Shown here: positions 8,565 to 17,626 of the stretch, one piece after another
Layout of the letters: each line of letters begins with the position of its first letter
How positions within the stretch are numbered: position 1 is the first letter of the stretch
NCBI RefSeq assembly: GCF_003025555.1
Contig: NZ_PYMH01000010.1
Span: 1-64,000 of the forward strand
Reading direction: 5' to 3'
DNA: 64,000 nt
DNA from: Photobacterium lutimaris
GTDB taxonomy: Bacteria; Pseudomonadota; Gammaproteobacteria; Enterobacterales; Vibrionaceae
Notes under the pieces: generated by a model
Seen by the model: the letters and a program-made list of their open reading frames with translations, nothing else
Database searches by the model: none
What the model was told of the DNA's origin: nothing
Program-made: the position numbers and the translations under genes

Positions 8565-11015
8565 TTACGCGGCTATTTCCTTTGGTGTCGGTTGGTAGGG
8601 CTTGGCCGCCAGCTCTTGCGAGTCGAAGTCATCGACATTGATAGTTCGCAGTCGCCCTTCTTCTGCCCGGCACAGTAGCTCGGCTTCTTCAGGGTTTATC
8701 ACATTAAGCTCAAGCCCTTTCTCTGCCACTTTGTTTAGCTGCATGAACGGCATGCGCTTTCCTGCTGCTTTACAGACGCGATCGTAGATTGGCTCGGCGG
8801 CAAGGATATCTTTCAGCGTTTCTTCTATCATACCGACCGCATTGTTTGGCGTCGCCTCAAGGTATTGGTTTCGGCCAATACGGTTGCGGGTTTCACTCGG
8901 TGTCTGGATGATCCTAGCGACTTTGTGATCCAGCTTATCCGATGGACGTATGCGTCCAAGGCCTAGCGGGAACACCATGGCACGGAGTACTGCCGCGATA
9001 GGACGGCTCGGGAAGTTACGCAAGAACTCGTCCAAGGCTTCCTGGGTCTGGTAGAGTGCATCTTGCAGTCCCCAGTGAACCAGGGGTAGGTCTTCAGCCT
9101 TGGCACCTTCGTCCGTGTAACGTTTGAGTGTCGCTGAGGCAAGGTAGAGCTGACTCAGCACATCCCCCAACCGGGCAGACAGGCGCTCTTTTCGCTTGAG
9201 TGAACCGCCCAGAACAGCCATTGATATATCAGCAAGTAGGGCCAAGTTGGCACTGTAACGGTTAAGCTGCTGGTAGTAGCGAGCGGTGGGATCTTTTCTC
9301 GGCGCAGAAGAGCCACGGCCATCGGTCAGGCCGAACCAGAATGAACGCACCATATTGCTGATCACAAAGCCAACATGGCCGAACAGCGATTGGTCAAACT
9401 CTCTCAGTGCTTTATCGGCATCTTCGTCATAGGCGGCGTTGATTTCGTTAAGCACATAAGGGTGGCAGCGGATCGCCCCTTGGCCAAAGATGATCATTGA
9501 GCGGGTCAGGATATTCGCACCTTCAACGGTTACCGCGATTGGTGCCCCTTGATAGCCTCGGGCCAAGAAGTTGCTTGGTCCCATACAGATCCCTTTACCA
9601 CCGACAATGTCCATTGCGTCGATAACACTGCGTTGGCCACGGTGGGTACAATGGTATTTCACTATCGCTGAGATGACAGATGGCTTCTCGCCCAGATCGA
9701 TACCGGTCACAGTCAGGTTACTGGCTGCATCCATCACATAGGCATTGCCGGTAATACGGGCCAATGGCTCCTCGATCCCTTCCATCTTGCCGATAGGCAG
9801 TTTGAACTGGCGACGGATACGGGCATAGGCACCGGTCGCCATCGCCGCAGACTTCAGACCGCCTGTTGAGTTGGATGGCAAGGTGATCCCACGGCCGACC
9901 GATAGGCATTCAACCAGCATACGCCAACCTTGGCCTGCCATTTCCTGACCGCCAATAATAAATTCGATAGGGACAAAGACTTTGTCACCCTGGGTTGGAC
10001 CATTTTGGAATGGGACATTGAGCGGAAAATGACGGCGGCCGATGACGACACCATCAATGTCGGTTGGGATCAGGGCACAGGTGATCCCCAGCTCTTCCTC
10101 ATCACCTAATAGGTGGTCCGGGTCAAACAGCTTGAAAGCCAGGCCAAGTACGGTGGCAATCGGCGCCAAGGTGATATAGCGCTTGTTCCAGGTCAGCTCC
10201 ATCCCGAGCACCTCTTCTCCCTGCCAGTAGCCTTTCTTGACGATCCCGAAGTCCGGGATAGAGCCGGCATCGGAACCCGCTTCTGGGCTGGTCAGGGCAA
10301 AACAAGGGATCTCCTTGCCTTCGGCAAGTCGAGGCAGGTAATGGTCTTTCTGATCTTTGGTACCGTAATGCTGCAGCAGCTCACCGGGACCGAGTGAATT
10401 CGGCACCCCGACGGTCGAGGAAAGTACGGCTGACACACCGGTTAGTTTTTGTAGCACCAGAGATTGAGCGTAAGCGGAAAACTCAAGACCGCCATATTTC
10501 TTCTTGATGATCATGGCAAAGAACTTGTGCTCTTTGAGGTATTGCCACACTTCCGGCGGTAGGTCTGCCAGTTCGTGGGTGACCTGGAAGTCGTTGACCA
10601 TGCGGCAGACTTCATTGACCGGGCCATCGAGGAACGCTTTCTCTTCGGGGCTCAGGCGCGGTGCCGGAATATCGTGTAGCTTATTCCAGTCGGGTGCGCC
10701 ACGGAACAAGTCGGCTTCCCACCAGACGGTACCAGCGTCAATGGCTTCTTTTTCCGTCCGTGACATTTCAGGCATGACTTTCTTGAACGCTTCCAGTGCG
10801 CGTCGGCTCACTAACGAGCGGCGCAGAGACGTTATATTTAGCGGTATAGCGATGATCAAAAAAGCTAACCAGCTAAACTGGCCAGTGATATCGAGCAGGG
10901 TGCCCACAGCCAGCGCAGCAGCAATGGCAAGGGTGAAGGTACGAAGGTTTGCCCGGTGGTAAGCGAGCACACCGGTTATACCAACCAGCCCCAGTAGGTA
11001 CACAAGTGTAACCAT
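8565..11015 (-). CDS. fadE: Acyl-CoA dehydrogenase FadE
   Basis: The 816-residue product is the length typical of gammaproteobacterial FadE (E. coli 814). It catalyses the first FAD-dependent step of beta-oxidation, acyl-CoA to trans-2-enoyl-CoA. Two hydrophobic segments (about 4-22 and 28-60) anchor it to the membrane. The dehydrogenase core follows ([32 protein letters not shown]) and then the long C-terminal extension of the family. The ATG at 11015 is chosen because AAGGAG lies 7-8 bp upstream; the in-frame TTG at 11021 would overlap the spacer. A FadR-like operator lies upstream. Confidence 0.95.
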   Translation of the reverse strand: MVTLVYLLGLVGITGVLAYHRANLRTFTLAIAAALAVGTLLDITGQFSWLAFLIIAIPLNITSLRRSLVSRRALEAFKKVMPEMSRTEKEAIDAGTVWWEADLFRGAPDWNKLHDIPAPRLSPEEKAFLDGPVNEVCRMVNDFQVTHELADLPPEVWQYLKEHKFFAMIIKKKYGGLEFSAYAQSLVLQKLTGVSAVLSSTVGVPNSLGPGELLQHYGTKDQKDHYLPRLAEGKEIPCFALTSPEAGSDAGSIPDFGIVKKGYWQGEEVLGMELTWNKRYITLAPIATVLGLAFKLFDPDHLLGDEEELGITCALIPTDIDGVVIGRRHFPLNVPFQNGPTQGDKVFVPIEFIIGGQEMAGQGWRMLVECLSVGRGITLPSNSTGGLKSAAMATGAYARIRRQFKLPIGKMEGIEEPLARITGNAYVMDAASNLTVTGIDLGEKPSVISAIVKYHCTHRGQRSVIDAMDIVGGKGICMGPSNFLARGYQGAPIAVTVEGANILTRSMIIFGQGAIRCHPYVLNEINAAYDEDADKALREFDQSLFGHVGFVISNMVRSFWFGLTDGRGSSAPRKDPTARYYQQLNRYSANLALLADISMAVLGGSLKRKERLSARLGDVLSQLYLASATLKRYTDEGAKAEDLPLVHWGLQDALYQTQEALDEFLRNFPSRPIAAVLRAMVFPLGLGRIRPSDKLDHKVARIIQTPSETRNRIGRNQYLEATPNNAVGMIEETLKDILAAEPIYDRVCKAAGKRMPFMQLNKVAEKGLELNVINPEEAELLCRAEEGRLRTINVDDFDSQELAAKPYQPTPKEIAA

Positions 11016-11044
11016 GTTCAATCTCCTTATTTGGGCGTTGTTTT

Positions 11045-11050
11045 ATTATA
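11045..11050 (-). promoter_or_regulatory. Putative -10 element of fadE
   Basis: On the minus strand TATAAT occurs 30-35 bp before the fadE ATG. TTGCAT stands 15 bp upstream as a short-spaced -35 candidate. It is the best -10 in the region, but the spacing is not ideal. Confidence 0.45.
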
Positions 11051-11074
11051 TTTTAGGTACAATTTATGCAAGGT

Positions 11075-11091
11075 AAGAGGTCTAACCACTT
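11075..11091 (-). promoter_or_regulatory. Putative FadR operator upstream of fadE
   Basis: Read on the minus strand the site is AAGTGGTTAGACCTCTT, which matches 13 of 17 positions of the remembered FadR consensus AACTGGTCGGACCTGTT, including the TGGT and GACCT blocks. It lies about 60-75 bp before the fadE start and just upstream of the likely promoter. Repression of fadE by FadR in the absence of long-chain acyl-CoA is expected from E. coli. Confidence 0.65.
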
Positions 11092-11328
11092 GCGTTAAGT
11101 GTAATGTTGTTTTTAATGAAATGTAAAATAATTTTCCATTCTGATAGCGGGCGGTTACGTAAAGATGTCTTGTCACTTGTTGTAAAATAAGGGATTGATC
11201 GAGATCAGCGGGAAGGAAAAAAGCGCTTGCGTTAATTCCTCATACAATTAAGATCCCGTGGTATTGTTCACGAGTCGCTAAAAATACGGTGTCGAAGCCG
11301 GTTTTTCGCGAATTTTCACGATGTGAAC
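11092..11328. other. Non-coding interval upstream of the SulP gene
   Basis: No credible reading frame was seen. TTGCGT, then a 16-bp spacer, then TAAGAT (about 11229-11256) could be a plus-strand promoter. A transcript from it would be about 90 nt before the hairpin at 11329-11350. An alternative is that the interval is simply the 5' region of the SulP transcript. Confidence 0.35.
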
Positions 11329-11350
11329 AAGGCCACGCAAGGTGGCCTTT
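11329..11350 (+). terminator. Hairpin with short T-run inside the fadE-sulP interval
   Basis: AAGGCCACG and GTGGCCTTT (with the flanking A/T pairs) form a stem around CAA. Only TTT follows, so termination may be partial. It lies about 157 bp before the SulP start and may end a small RNA or act as an attenuator. Confidence 0.5.
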
Positions 11351-11506
11351 CTGGATTGTTGCCTTTCCCGAACTCCGACTGACAGTTGCCCGCCGGATCC
11401 CACTCTCGGGATGACAGCTACTTACTACTCTTCAATTTATCTTCACCAAACGGTAACAATCGTGTTTGGCTCTTGTCGTTTCCGTTTGGCTTGTAAGGGG
11501 GTTACC

Positions 11507-13225
11507 GTGTTGCTATTTGATGCGTTTAGACAGGCGTGGCGCGAAGGCTTTTCTCTTTCGTCGTTGCGCGCTGATATTGTTTCCGGCGTCACCGTCGGTG
11601 TTGTTGCTATCCCGTTGGGGATGGCGTTGGCGATTGCTGTTGGGGTCCCGCCCCAGCATGGTCTTTACACCGTTATTGTTGCTGGTTTACTGGCTGCGCT
11701 ATTGGGTGGCTCCCGTTTTAATATCACCGGCCCGACAGCGGCTTTTGTGGTGATCCTTTTGCCAATCACCCAGCAATACGGGCTGTCCGGCTTGATGCTA
11801 GCGACCATGATGTCCGGGGTGATCTTGCTGCTGATGGGAGTCCTGCGCTTGGGCCAACTGGTGGCCTACGTGCCGTATCCGGTCACCACGGGTTTTACCG
11901 CGGGGATCGGTTTGACGATAGCCTTCTTGCAGCTCAAAGATTTGCTCGGCCTGAGTGTCGCGACTAACCCTATTCATTTTCCCGAGAAAGTGGTGGCGTA
12001 TGCCAGTGCAATGCCGACCCTGAATATGGCTGATGCCTTGGTGGGTGTCGTGACTATTGCGGCCTTTATTCTATGGGCCAAACGGAAAACCAAAGTACCA
12101 GCCCATGTGGTAGCGCTGTTAGCCGGTACCGTGGTGGCGCTGTTGGTCAACGACAGCAGTGCAGCCCATGTTGGTTTGCTGGGTGAGAAATTCCATTATC
12201 AGATTGGCGATTTGATCGGGCAGGGGATCCCTCAGGTACTGCCACAGTTCGTTTTGCCATGGCAGGATAGCCATTTTTCCTGGGCACTGGTGATTGAGCT
12301 TTTGCCGGCGGCATTTACCATTGCCATGCTGGGCTGTATTGAATCATTGCTGTGTGCTGTTGTTGCCGATGGCATGACCGGAACCAAGCATAACCCCAAT
12401 GCCGAATTAGTCGGCCAGGGGCTGGCGAATATGGTGGTACCTTTCTTCGGCGGGATCCCGGCGACGGCCGCCATTGCTCGTACGGCAACCAATATCAGGG
12501 CGGGGGCTTTCTCGCCATTATCGGCGATTGTCCATGCCCTATTTGTGTTGGCGGCGATGATAGCCTTGGCCCCGATGCTGTCCTATGTGCCAATGAGCGC
12601 GCTGGCGGGGCTGCTTATTATGGTAGCGTGGAATATGTCCGAAGCACCGCACTTTGTGCACACCTTGAGAGTGGCTCCTCGGCGGGATGTCGCGGTGTTG
12701 TTGGCCTGCTTTACTTTAACCGTCGTATTCGACATGGTGGTGGCCGTCGTCGTCGGCTTGCTGCTGGCTGGTGTGCTGTTCATCCAGCGTATTGCTTCGC
12801 TGACGACGGTCGACAAAGTGACGGGTGGGCATCTGCATCAGAACTTCGGTGGCGATGTCGTGGTGTATGACATCAATGGCCCGTTGTTCTTTGCCGCCAG
12901 TGAAAAAGCCCTGTCGGTGATTGACTATACCGCACCGGATACTCGGGCGGTGGTCTTGGACTTTAGCGGAGTGACGACGGTTGATATTACGGCTATCCTC
13001 GCGTTGGAAAATGCCATCGACCGGATCCGTGACTACCCGGTTTACTTACTCGGTGTGGCTACGCATATCGAGAAGAAGCTGGCAGTGGCTGGTCTTTTCT
13101 CGCTGGATAATGTTGCCTGCTATAGCTGTGCCGAGTCATTACGTGAGCATTTGGCAGTAAACACTCACAATGTTCATTCGAAGGAGTCGACACTTCCAAG
13201 CGTTTCTTTGTACACTGCTAGTTGA
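11507..13225 (+). CDS. SulP-family anion transporter with STAS domain
   Basis: The 572-residue protein (start GTG 11507, or TTG 11510) follows AAGGGGG at 11495-11501. An open frame extends upstream to 11342, but that part lacks homology-like features. About 10-14 membrane segments lie between residues 25 and 425. SulP signatures include GVVAIPLGMALAIAVGVPP and GGSRFNITGPTAAF. A cytoplasmic STAS domain follows (about 440-545, with DFSGVTTVDITA). Likely substrates are sulfate, bicarbonate or dicarboxylates; the substrate cannot be read from sequence. It separates fadE from gmhA, which are neighbours in E. coli. Confidence 0.9.
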   Translation: MLLFDAFRQAWREGFSLSSLRADIVSGVTVGVVAIPLGMALAIAVGVPPQHGLYTVIVAGLLAALLGGSRFNITGPTAAFVVILLPITQQYGLSGLMLATMMSGVILLLMGVLRLGQLVAYVPYPVTTGFTAGIGLTIAFLQLKDLLGLSVATNPIHFPEKVVAYASAMPTLNMADALVGVVTIAAFILWAKRKTKVPAHVVALLAGTVVALLVNDSSAAHVGLLGEKFHYQIGDLIGQGIPQVLPQFVLPWQDSHFSWALVIELLPAAFTIAMLGCIESLLCAVVADGMTGTKHNPNAELVGQGLANMVVPFFGGIPATAAIARTATNIRAGAFSPLSAIVHALFVLAAMIALAPMLSYVPMSALAGLLIMVAWNMSEAPHFVHTLRVAPRRDVAVLLACFTLTVVFDMVVAVVVGLLLAGVLFIQRIASLTTVDKVTGGHLHQNFGGDVVVYDINGPLFFAASEKALSVIDYTAPDTRAVVLDFSGVTTVDITAILALENAIDRIRDYPVYLLGVATHIEKKLAVAGLFSLDNVACYSCAESLREHLAVNTHNVHSKESTLPSVSLYTAS

Positions 13226-13255
13226 TAATTATTTTGATAAGTCAGAGAAGGTCCT

Positions 13256-13834
13256 ATGTATCAAGACAACATCCGCGCCGAGTTGACGGAAGCGGCAGAA
13301 GTCCTCAATCGTTTCTTAAGTGATGATAAGAATATTGCTGATATTGAAGCTGCTGCCAAACTTCTGGCCGAGTCGTTCAAACAAGGCGGCAAGGTATTGT
13401 CTTGTGGTAATGGTGGCTCTCACTGTGATGCGATGCATTTTGCTGAAGAGCTGACTGGTCGCTACCGTGAAAACCGTCCGGGTTACCCGGGGATTGCGAT
13501 TTCCGATCCTAGCCACCTGTCTTGCGTCAGCAATGATTTTGGTTATGAGTCGGTGTTTTCCCGCTACCTTGAAGCGGTTGGTGCAACAGGTGATGTACTG
13601 TTCGGCCTATCGACATCAGGCAATTCTGGTAATATCTTGAAGGCTATCGAGGCTGCCAAGGCGAAGGGGATGAAAGTCATTGCCCTGACCGGTAAAGACG
13701 GTGGCAAGATGGCGGGCCTTGCGGATGTGGAAATTCGCGTGCCACATTTTGGCTATGCTGATCGTATTCAGGAAGTACATATCAAGATTATTCATATTTT
13801 GATTATGTTGATTGAAAAAGAAATGGCGAAATAA
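13256..13834 (+). CDS. gmhA: Phosphoheptose isomerase (sedoheptulose 7-phosphate isomerase)
   Basis: The 192-residue SIS-domain enzyme converts sedoheptulose 7-phosphate to D-glycero-D-manno-heptose 7-phosphate, the first step of LPS inner-core heptose synthesis. Visible motifs are [22 protein letters not shown] (about 51-72, substrate and Zn ligands) and [10 protein letters not shown] (about 118-127). A good site (AGAAGG) precedes ATG 13256. It lies 30 bp after the SulP gene and 44 bp before yafJ, so cotranscription is likely. Confidence 0.97.
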   Translation: MYQDNIRAELTEAAEVLNRFLSDDKNIADIEAAAKLLAESFKQGGKVLSCGNGGSHCDAMHFAEELTGRYRENRPGYPGIAISDPSHLSCVSNDFGYESVFSRYLEAVGATGDVLFGLSTSGNSGNILKAIEAAKAKGMKVIALTGKDGGKMAGLADVEIRVPHFGYADRIQEVHIKIIHILIMLIEKEMAK

Positions 13835-13878
13835 CCCAGTAATTTTTGCTGGAACACAGAGGAAGGGCATAAAGGACT

Positions 13879-14688
13879 ATGTGTGAATTACTTGGCATGA
13901 GCGCCAATGTGCCGACAGATATATGCTTTAGTTTTACCGGCCTGATGCAGCGGGGGGGCAATACCGGCCCGCATCGAGATGGCTGGGGGATCACCTTTTA
14001 CGAGGGCAAGGGGTTTAGGACCTTCAAGGATCCGAATCCTAGCTGCCATTCGCGTATCGCTGAGCTGGTACAGGAGTACCCGATCAAGAGCTGTGCGGTG
14101 ATCAGTCATATTCGACAGGCCAACCGCGGAGGCGTCAGTCTTGAAAATACCCACCCGTTTACCCGGGAGTTGTGGGGACAATACTGGACGTTTGCCCACA
14201 ACGGGCAGCTGACCGGGTATGAAAAACTGGATACCGGCCGATTCAAGGCGGTGGGTGATACCGACAGCGAAATCGCTTTTTGCTGGTTGCTCAATCAGTT
14301 AGAGGCTCGCTTTCCAGAACGCCCAGAAAACATGGATGCGCTGTTTGATGTGATGGCAGAATGCTGTGACCAACTGCGTACGCTGGGGGTTTACAATATG
14401 TTGTTGTCGGATGGCAACTTGGTGGCTAACTACTGTACCAATAAACTGTATTGGATCACCCGGCGGGCCCCGTTTGGTAAAGCGTCGTTGATCGATGAAG
14501 ATATGACGATTGATTTTCAGCAGGAAACAACCCCGAATGATGTGGTGACGGTGATTGCTACCCAGCCGTTGACGAATAATGAAGATTGGACGCGGATGTT
14601 GGTTGGAGAGCTTTGTGTCTTCGAGCAGGGTGAGGTGATTTACCGTCGTCACGGTGAGCCTCATCCTGACGCCAAGGGTACGCCTTAA
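13879..14688 (+). CDS. yafJ: Class II glutamine amidotransferase (YafJ)
   Basis: The 269-residue protein is an Ntn-hydrolase whose Cys2 (MCELLGMSAN) becomes the N-terminal nucleophile. HRDGWGITFY, HIRQANRG and FAHNGQL are the usual glutaminase motifs. No acceptor domain is present, so the amidated substrate is unknown. The gmhA-yafJ order is conserved with E. coli. A strong terminator follows. Confidence 0.92.
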   Translation: MCELLGMSANVPTDICFSFTGLMQRGGNTGPHRDGWGITFYEGKGFRTFKDPNPSCHSRIAELVQEYPIKSCAVISHIRQANRGGVSLENTHPFTRELWGQYWTFAHNGQLTGYEKLDTGRFKAVGDTDSEIAFCWLLNQLEARFPERPENMDALFDVMAECCDQLRTLGVYNMLLSDGNLVANYCTNKLYWITRRAPFGKASLIDEDMTIDFQQETTPNDVVTVIATQPLTNNEDWTRMLVGELCVFEQGEVIYRRHGEPHPDAKGTP

Positions 14689-14709
14689 CGGATTGGGCCG
14701 ATTATCGTT

Positions 14710-14738
14710 AAAACCTCGCGTATGCGAGGTTTTTTTTG
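14710..14738 (+). terminator. Rho-independent terminator after yafJ
   Basis: AAAACCTCGC and GCGAGGTTTT pair around GTAT and are followed by T, ending the gmhA-yafJ transcript and insulating the next operon. Confidence 0.93.
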
Positions 14739-14838
14739 GATATTTCCCCATGAAGTGGATCGCAAAATAATGTTTATTGCCGTCAAGTTGTTGAGGTTAA
14801 AGGTGATACTTGTCGGTAAAGTTGACGTGTTATCATAT

Positions 14839-14855
14839 TTTGACGCTTCGTCAAA
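14839..14855. promoter_or_regulatory. Putative TetR-type operator upstream of the regulator gene
   Basis: TTTGACG-CTT-CGTCAAA is a perfect 7+3+7 inverted repeat centred 49 bp before the regulator ATG. A TATAAT at 14871-14876 has its -35 region (TCGTCA, 17-bp spacing) inside the repeat, so a bound dimer would block transcription. The core TGACGCTT recurs before the downstream gene at 15624. Confidence 0.65.
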
Positions 14856-14870
14856 GGATGACGGCTTGAA

Positions 14871-14876
14871 TATAAT
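14871..14876 (+). promoter_or_regulatory. Putative -10 element of the TetR operon
   Basis: A consensus TATAAT lies 20 bp before the ATG at 14896. The matching -35 is weak and overlaps the inverted repeat at 14839-14855. Confidence 0.55.
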
Positions 14877-14895
14877 TAGAATCGGAGGTTAAACT

Positions 14896-15627
14896 ATGTG
14901 CATATCAAGTGGTGAACGAGTGAAAACAAGAAAACAACGTGAGTTGGCAATACGGCATGACTTAATTATTCACAGCGCAGCAGAGTTGATTCGCAGTGAA
15001 GGAATGAATGCCGTACGAATGGAAAGGTTGGCACAAATTACTGAATACTCCAAAGGGACGGTTTACCAGCATTTTTCCGGTAGGGAGGATGTATTGATGA
15101 CGGTTAGTAACCGTATTCTTGCCCAGCAAATGGAGTGTATCTCTGAGCTAAAACATGCAGCACTGTCGCTACGAGAGCAACTCATTGCAATGGTGTTTGT
15201 TAACCGCATGATTACCAATAGACATCACGGTCAGTTGGAGTTACTGCGATTTGTTCAGTCCGCAGACTGCCATGCTAAAGCGGCAGATAAAACGGTCGAA
15301 GAACACTCGCAGTATTACTCAGCATTGGTTGATAGTGTCTATGGTGTGATCAGAGAAGCAGTAAATAAAAAAGAGTTGCAGTTGGGTGAAAACAGAACGG
15401 TAGATGATGTCTTTTATTCTATCTGGGCATTTTCTTTCGGTGTAACATATTTAGATTCTTTGGCACAAATTAGAGAGTCAAAAATATGCCCTACTATCCC
15501 CGATAATAAAATAACGACATTAATCTCTGCTGCATTCGATAACTTAAATTGGCGGCCATTAAGCCGTAAATATCATGATGATGAGCTTTATTTAAAGGTA
15601 AAAGATATTTGCAACAAAATTAACTGA
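14896..15627 (+). CDS. TetR/AcrR-family transcriptional regulator
   Basis: The 243-residue regulator has an N-terminal helix-turn-helix at about 20-70 (LIIHSAAELIRSEGMNAVRMERLAQITEYSKGTVYQHFSGREDVL has the typical TetR helix 1-4 pattern) and a divergent ligand-binding domain. GGAGG lies 7 bp before the ATG. It heads a five-gene operon. The inverted repeats before it and before the next gene suggest autoregulation and control of the structural genes. The ligand is unknown; the AfsA-like gene downstream makes a small acyl-lactone-type or lipid ligand a reasonable guess only. Confidence 0.9.
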   Translation: MCISSGERVKTRKQRELAIRHDLIIHSAAELIRSEGMNAVRMERLAQITEYSKGTVYQHFSGREDVLMTVSNRILAQQMECISELKHAALSLREQLIAMVFVNRMITNRHHGQLELLRFVQSADCHAKAADKTVEEHSQYYSALVDSVYGVIREAVNKKELQLGENRTVDDVFYSIWAFSFGVTYLDSLAQIRESKICPTIPDNKITTLISAAFDNLNWRPLSRKYHDDELYLKVKDICNKIN

Positions 15628-15652
15628 CGCTTATGTCAGTTAATTAACTGAC
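15621..15652. promoter_or_regulatory. Clustered inverted repeats at the regulator/LolA-like junction
   Basis: Three copies of TTAACTGAC/GTCAGTTAA are packed here. AACTGAC-GCTTAT-GTCAGTT starts inside the last codons of the regulator, and GTCAGTTAA-TTAACTGAC (15635-15652) is a perfect 18-bp palindrome. TGACGCTT is shared with the repeat at 14839. It could be an operator for the structural genes or an intercistronic RNA hairpin. Confidence 0.55.
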
Positions 15653-15662
15653 AGGTGGTAAA

Positions 15663-16442
15663 ATGAAAAATGGATTAAGAGTCTTATACTTTTTTTTATT
15701 CGTATTTGGCTTTTCTGTAAATGCAGCGTCCCTTGCTGAAAAAGGATATGATATCGCAAGGAAAGTTAAGGAGCAGGATTTAGGCTTTAAAGGGACGATT
15801 GCTCAGGCTGAAATGATCCTTACCAATGCAGCGGGAAAAGAAAGTCGGCGAAATCTAGATATTAATACATTCGAAGTTAATGGTGATGGTGATAAGTCAA
15901 TTATTGTATTCAAGTCACCAAGAGATATTGAAAACACCAAGCTTCTAACATGGTCTCATATATTGGATTCCGATGAGCAATGGTTATACCTTCCGTCGCT
16001 GAAACGGACTAAGCGGATTTCGTCACGTAACAAATCGGGTCCTTTTGTTGGCAGTGAGTTTGCCTATGAGGATCTTTCATCACAAGAGGTTGATAAGTAT
16101 AGCTATGAATATATAGGTGAGGAGAGCCTCAATGGTACTGCGCACTGGGTGATCCAGCGTGTGCCGATCTATAGCAATTCAGGTTATAGCAAGCAGGTTG
16201 TCTGGGTCGACCAAGATAAGCTGATTTTTAGCCAAATTGATTTTTTTGATAAGAAAAAACAATTACTTAAAACACTTGTGTTTGATGATTATCAGCTATA
16301 TCTAGATACCTATTGGCGGCCCCATACCTTGACCATGAGCAACAAGCAGAATAGCAAAGTCACGGTGATGCAATGGCAAGAGTATACTTTTACCAGTCAG
16401 CTTTCTGAGCAAGATTTTCAGCCTGCAGTATTAAGAAGGTAG
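15663..16442 (+). CDS. LolA-like outer-membrane lipoprotein-sorting family protein
   Basis: The 259-residue product has a signal peptide (about 1-21, ending VNAAS). The body resembles the half-barrel LolA/LolB-like family often found beside MMPL transporters: FKSPRDIENTKLLTWSHIL, WLYLPSLKRTKRISSRNKSGPFVGSEFAYEDL and the DFFDKKKQLLKTL strand pair. It probably carries a lipid or lipid-linked molecule across the periplasm. It is not the housekeeping LolA, which has a different sequence and context. The start lies 35 bp after the regulator; AGGTGG is the ribosome site. The gene is AT-rich compared with the flanking core genes. Confidence 0.8.
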   Translation: MKNGLRVLYFFLFVFGFSVNAASLAEKGYDIARKVKEQDLGFKGTIAQAEMILTNAAGKESRRNLDINTFEVNGDGDKSIIVFKSPRDIENTKLLTWSHILDSDEQWLYLPSLKRTKRISSRNKSGPFVGSEFAYEDLSSQEVDKYSYEYIGEESLNGTAHWVIQRVPIYSNSGYSKQVVWVDQDKLIFSQIDFFDKKKQLLKTLVFDDYQLYLDTYWRPHTLTMSNKQNSKVTVMQWQEYTFTSQLSEQDFQPAVLRR

Positions 16443-16451
16443 TTTTGTTCA

Positions 16452-17612
16452 ATGAAAAAAGCAGCCATGCTATTTTTGATGCTACTAGGCTTTGCTTGTC
16501 GTAGTTGGGCGAGTGTATCGGTAGAGCTTTTCAACCGACACTTTTTTGAACCGCCGAGTATGCCAGCTCAAGATAAGAACTATTTTTCAGCCGAAATAAA
16601 AGGGGAGTGGAGCTGGCAATGGGATCATGTTGACCTAACTTTTGAGCCTATTGTTTCTGTCGCCGAGGACGACGCCCTGAATTATTTTGATTTTCAGCAG
16701 CTGCTTCTGCACTACCGGTTGGCATCAAGTGAATTCTTTGCCGGGATAGGGACGGTTTTTTGGGGAGTGACGGAAAGTTATCATCTTACGGATATCGTCA
16801 ATCAGGTTAACTTGGTGGCAGATATTTCACGCGAGCATAAACGGGGTCAACCTATGGTTGGGTACCGGCGCTATTTGGGAGATCATAGTCTGGAGCTATA
16901 TTGGCTCCCCTACTTCAGAGAGCAGGTGTCGGCAGAGAAAAATAGCCGCCCGTGGAATAATTTACCCATTACAGGTGATCCAGAATATGAACGTGGTGGC
17001 GAACAGTGGTCGCAAGATGCAGCGATTAGACTCAGTGGTTTTGTCGAAAGTGTTGACTATGGGATCAGTTATTTTTATGGCACAGAGCGTAACCCTCTAT
17101 TTCTCATTAACCCCAGCGGGACAGCACTGACCACCAGATATATCAAAACCAATAAATTTGCTTTAGATTCTCAGATAACGCTTGATAGCACTTTAATAAA
17201 AGCAGAAATGATATATAGCTTGCCGGAGACGCAGGATAACGAGTTTGCTATCGTATCAGGTATTGAGCATGGATTTTATGGTCTTGCAGATACCGACTAT
17301 GATGCTAGTGTTTTTCTTGAAGGCTTATATTCAAATAACCGCCAAGGCGTTGCTCTTCCATATAAACAGCACGTTATGATTGGCTTGCGGTTAGATTCTA
17401 ATAATGAAAGCAGTTCTAATGTGATGTTTTCATTAATAAACGATATAGATAACAATGATCGTACAATCTATATTAATTCCCAGCATAGATTTACTAATAA
17501 GCTCAGTGCAGAAGTTGACGTTTGGTATTTCGATATTAGGAAAAAAAGTTCAGACTTGTTATATCTAAAGCAAGAAGGTTATATCCAACTAGGTATCAAA
17601 TACTATTTATAA
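16452..17612 (+). CDS. Putative outer-membrane beta-barrel protein
   Basis: The 386-residue product has a signal peptide (MKKAAMLFLMLLGFACRSWAS, about 1-21). Alternating polar/aromatic strands run throughout, and it ends in a C-terminal strand with aromatic residues (YIQLGIKYYL), as required for BAM-dependent insertion. No specific family is certain; a DUF1302-like barrel next to RND/MMPL transporters is a possible relation. It starts 9 bp after the LolA-like gene, within the same operon, and would provide the outer-membrane part of an export route. The AT-rich composition matches its upstream neighbour. Confidence 0.7.
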   Translation: MKKAAMLFLMLLGFACRSWASVSVELFNRHFFEPPSMPAQDKNYFSAEIKGEWSWQWDHVDLTFEPIVSVAEDDALNYFDFQQLLLHYRLASSEFFAGIGTVFWGVTESYHLTDIVNQVNLVADISREHKRGQPMVGYRRYLGDHSLELYWLPYFREQVSAEKNSRPWNNLPITGDPEYERGGEQWSQDAAIRLSGFVESVDYGISYFYGTERNPLFLINPSGTALTTRYIKTNKFALDSQITLDSTLIKAEMIYSLPETQDNEFAIVSGIEHGFYGLADTDYDASVFLEGLYSNNRQGVALPYKQHVMIGLRLDSNNESSSNVMFSLINDIDNNDRTIYINSQHRFTNKLSAEVDVWYFDIRKKSSDLLYLKQEGYIQLGIKYYL

Positions 17613-17626
17613 TTTCAGGTAGGTAA

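Noticed and set aside
11342-11506. Longer N-terminus for the SulP transporter
   Set aside because: The extra 55 residues are Cys/Pro-rich, lack the family pattern and overlap the hairpin region. The GTG at 11507 has a strong ribosome site.
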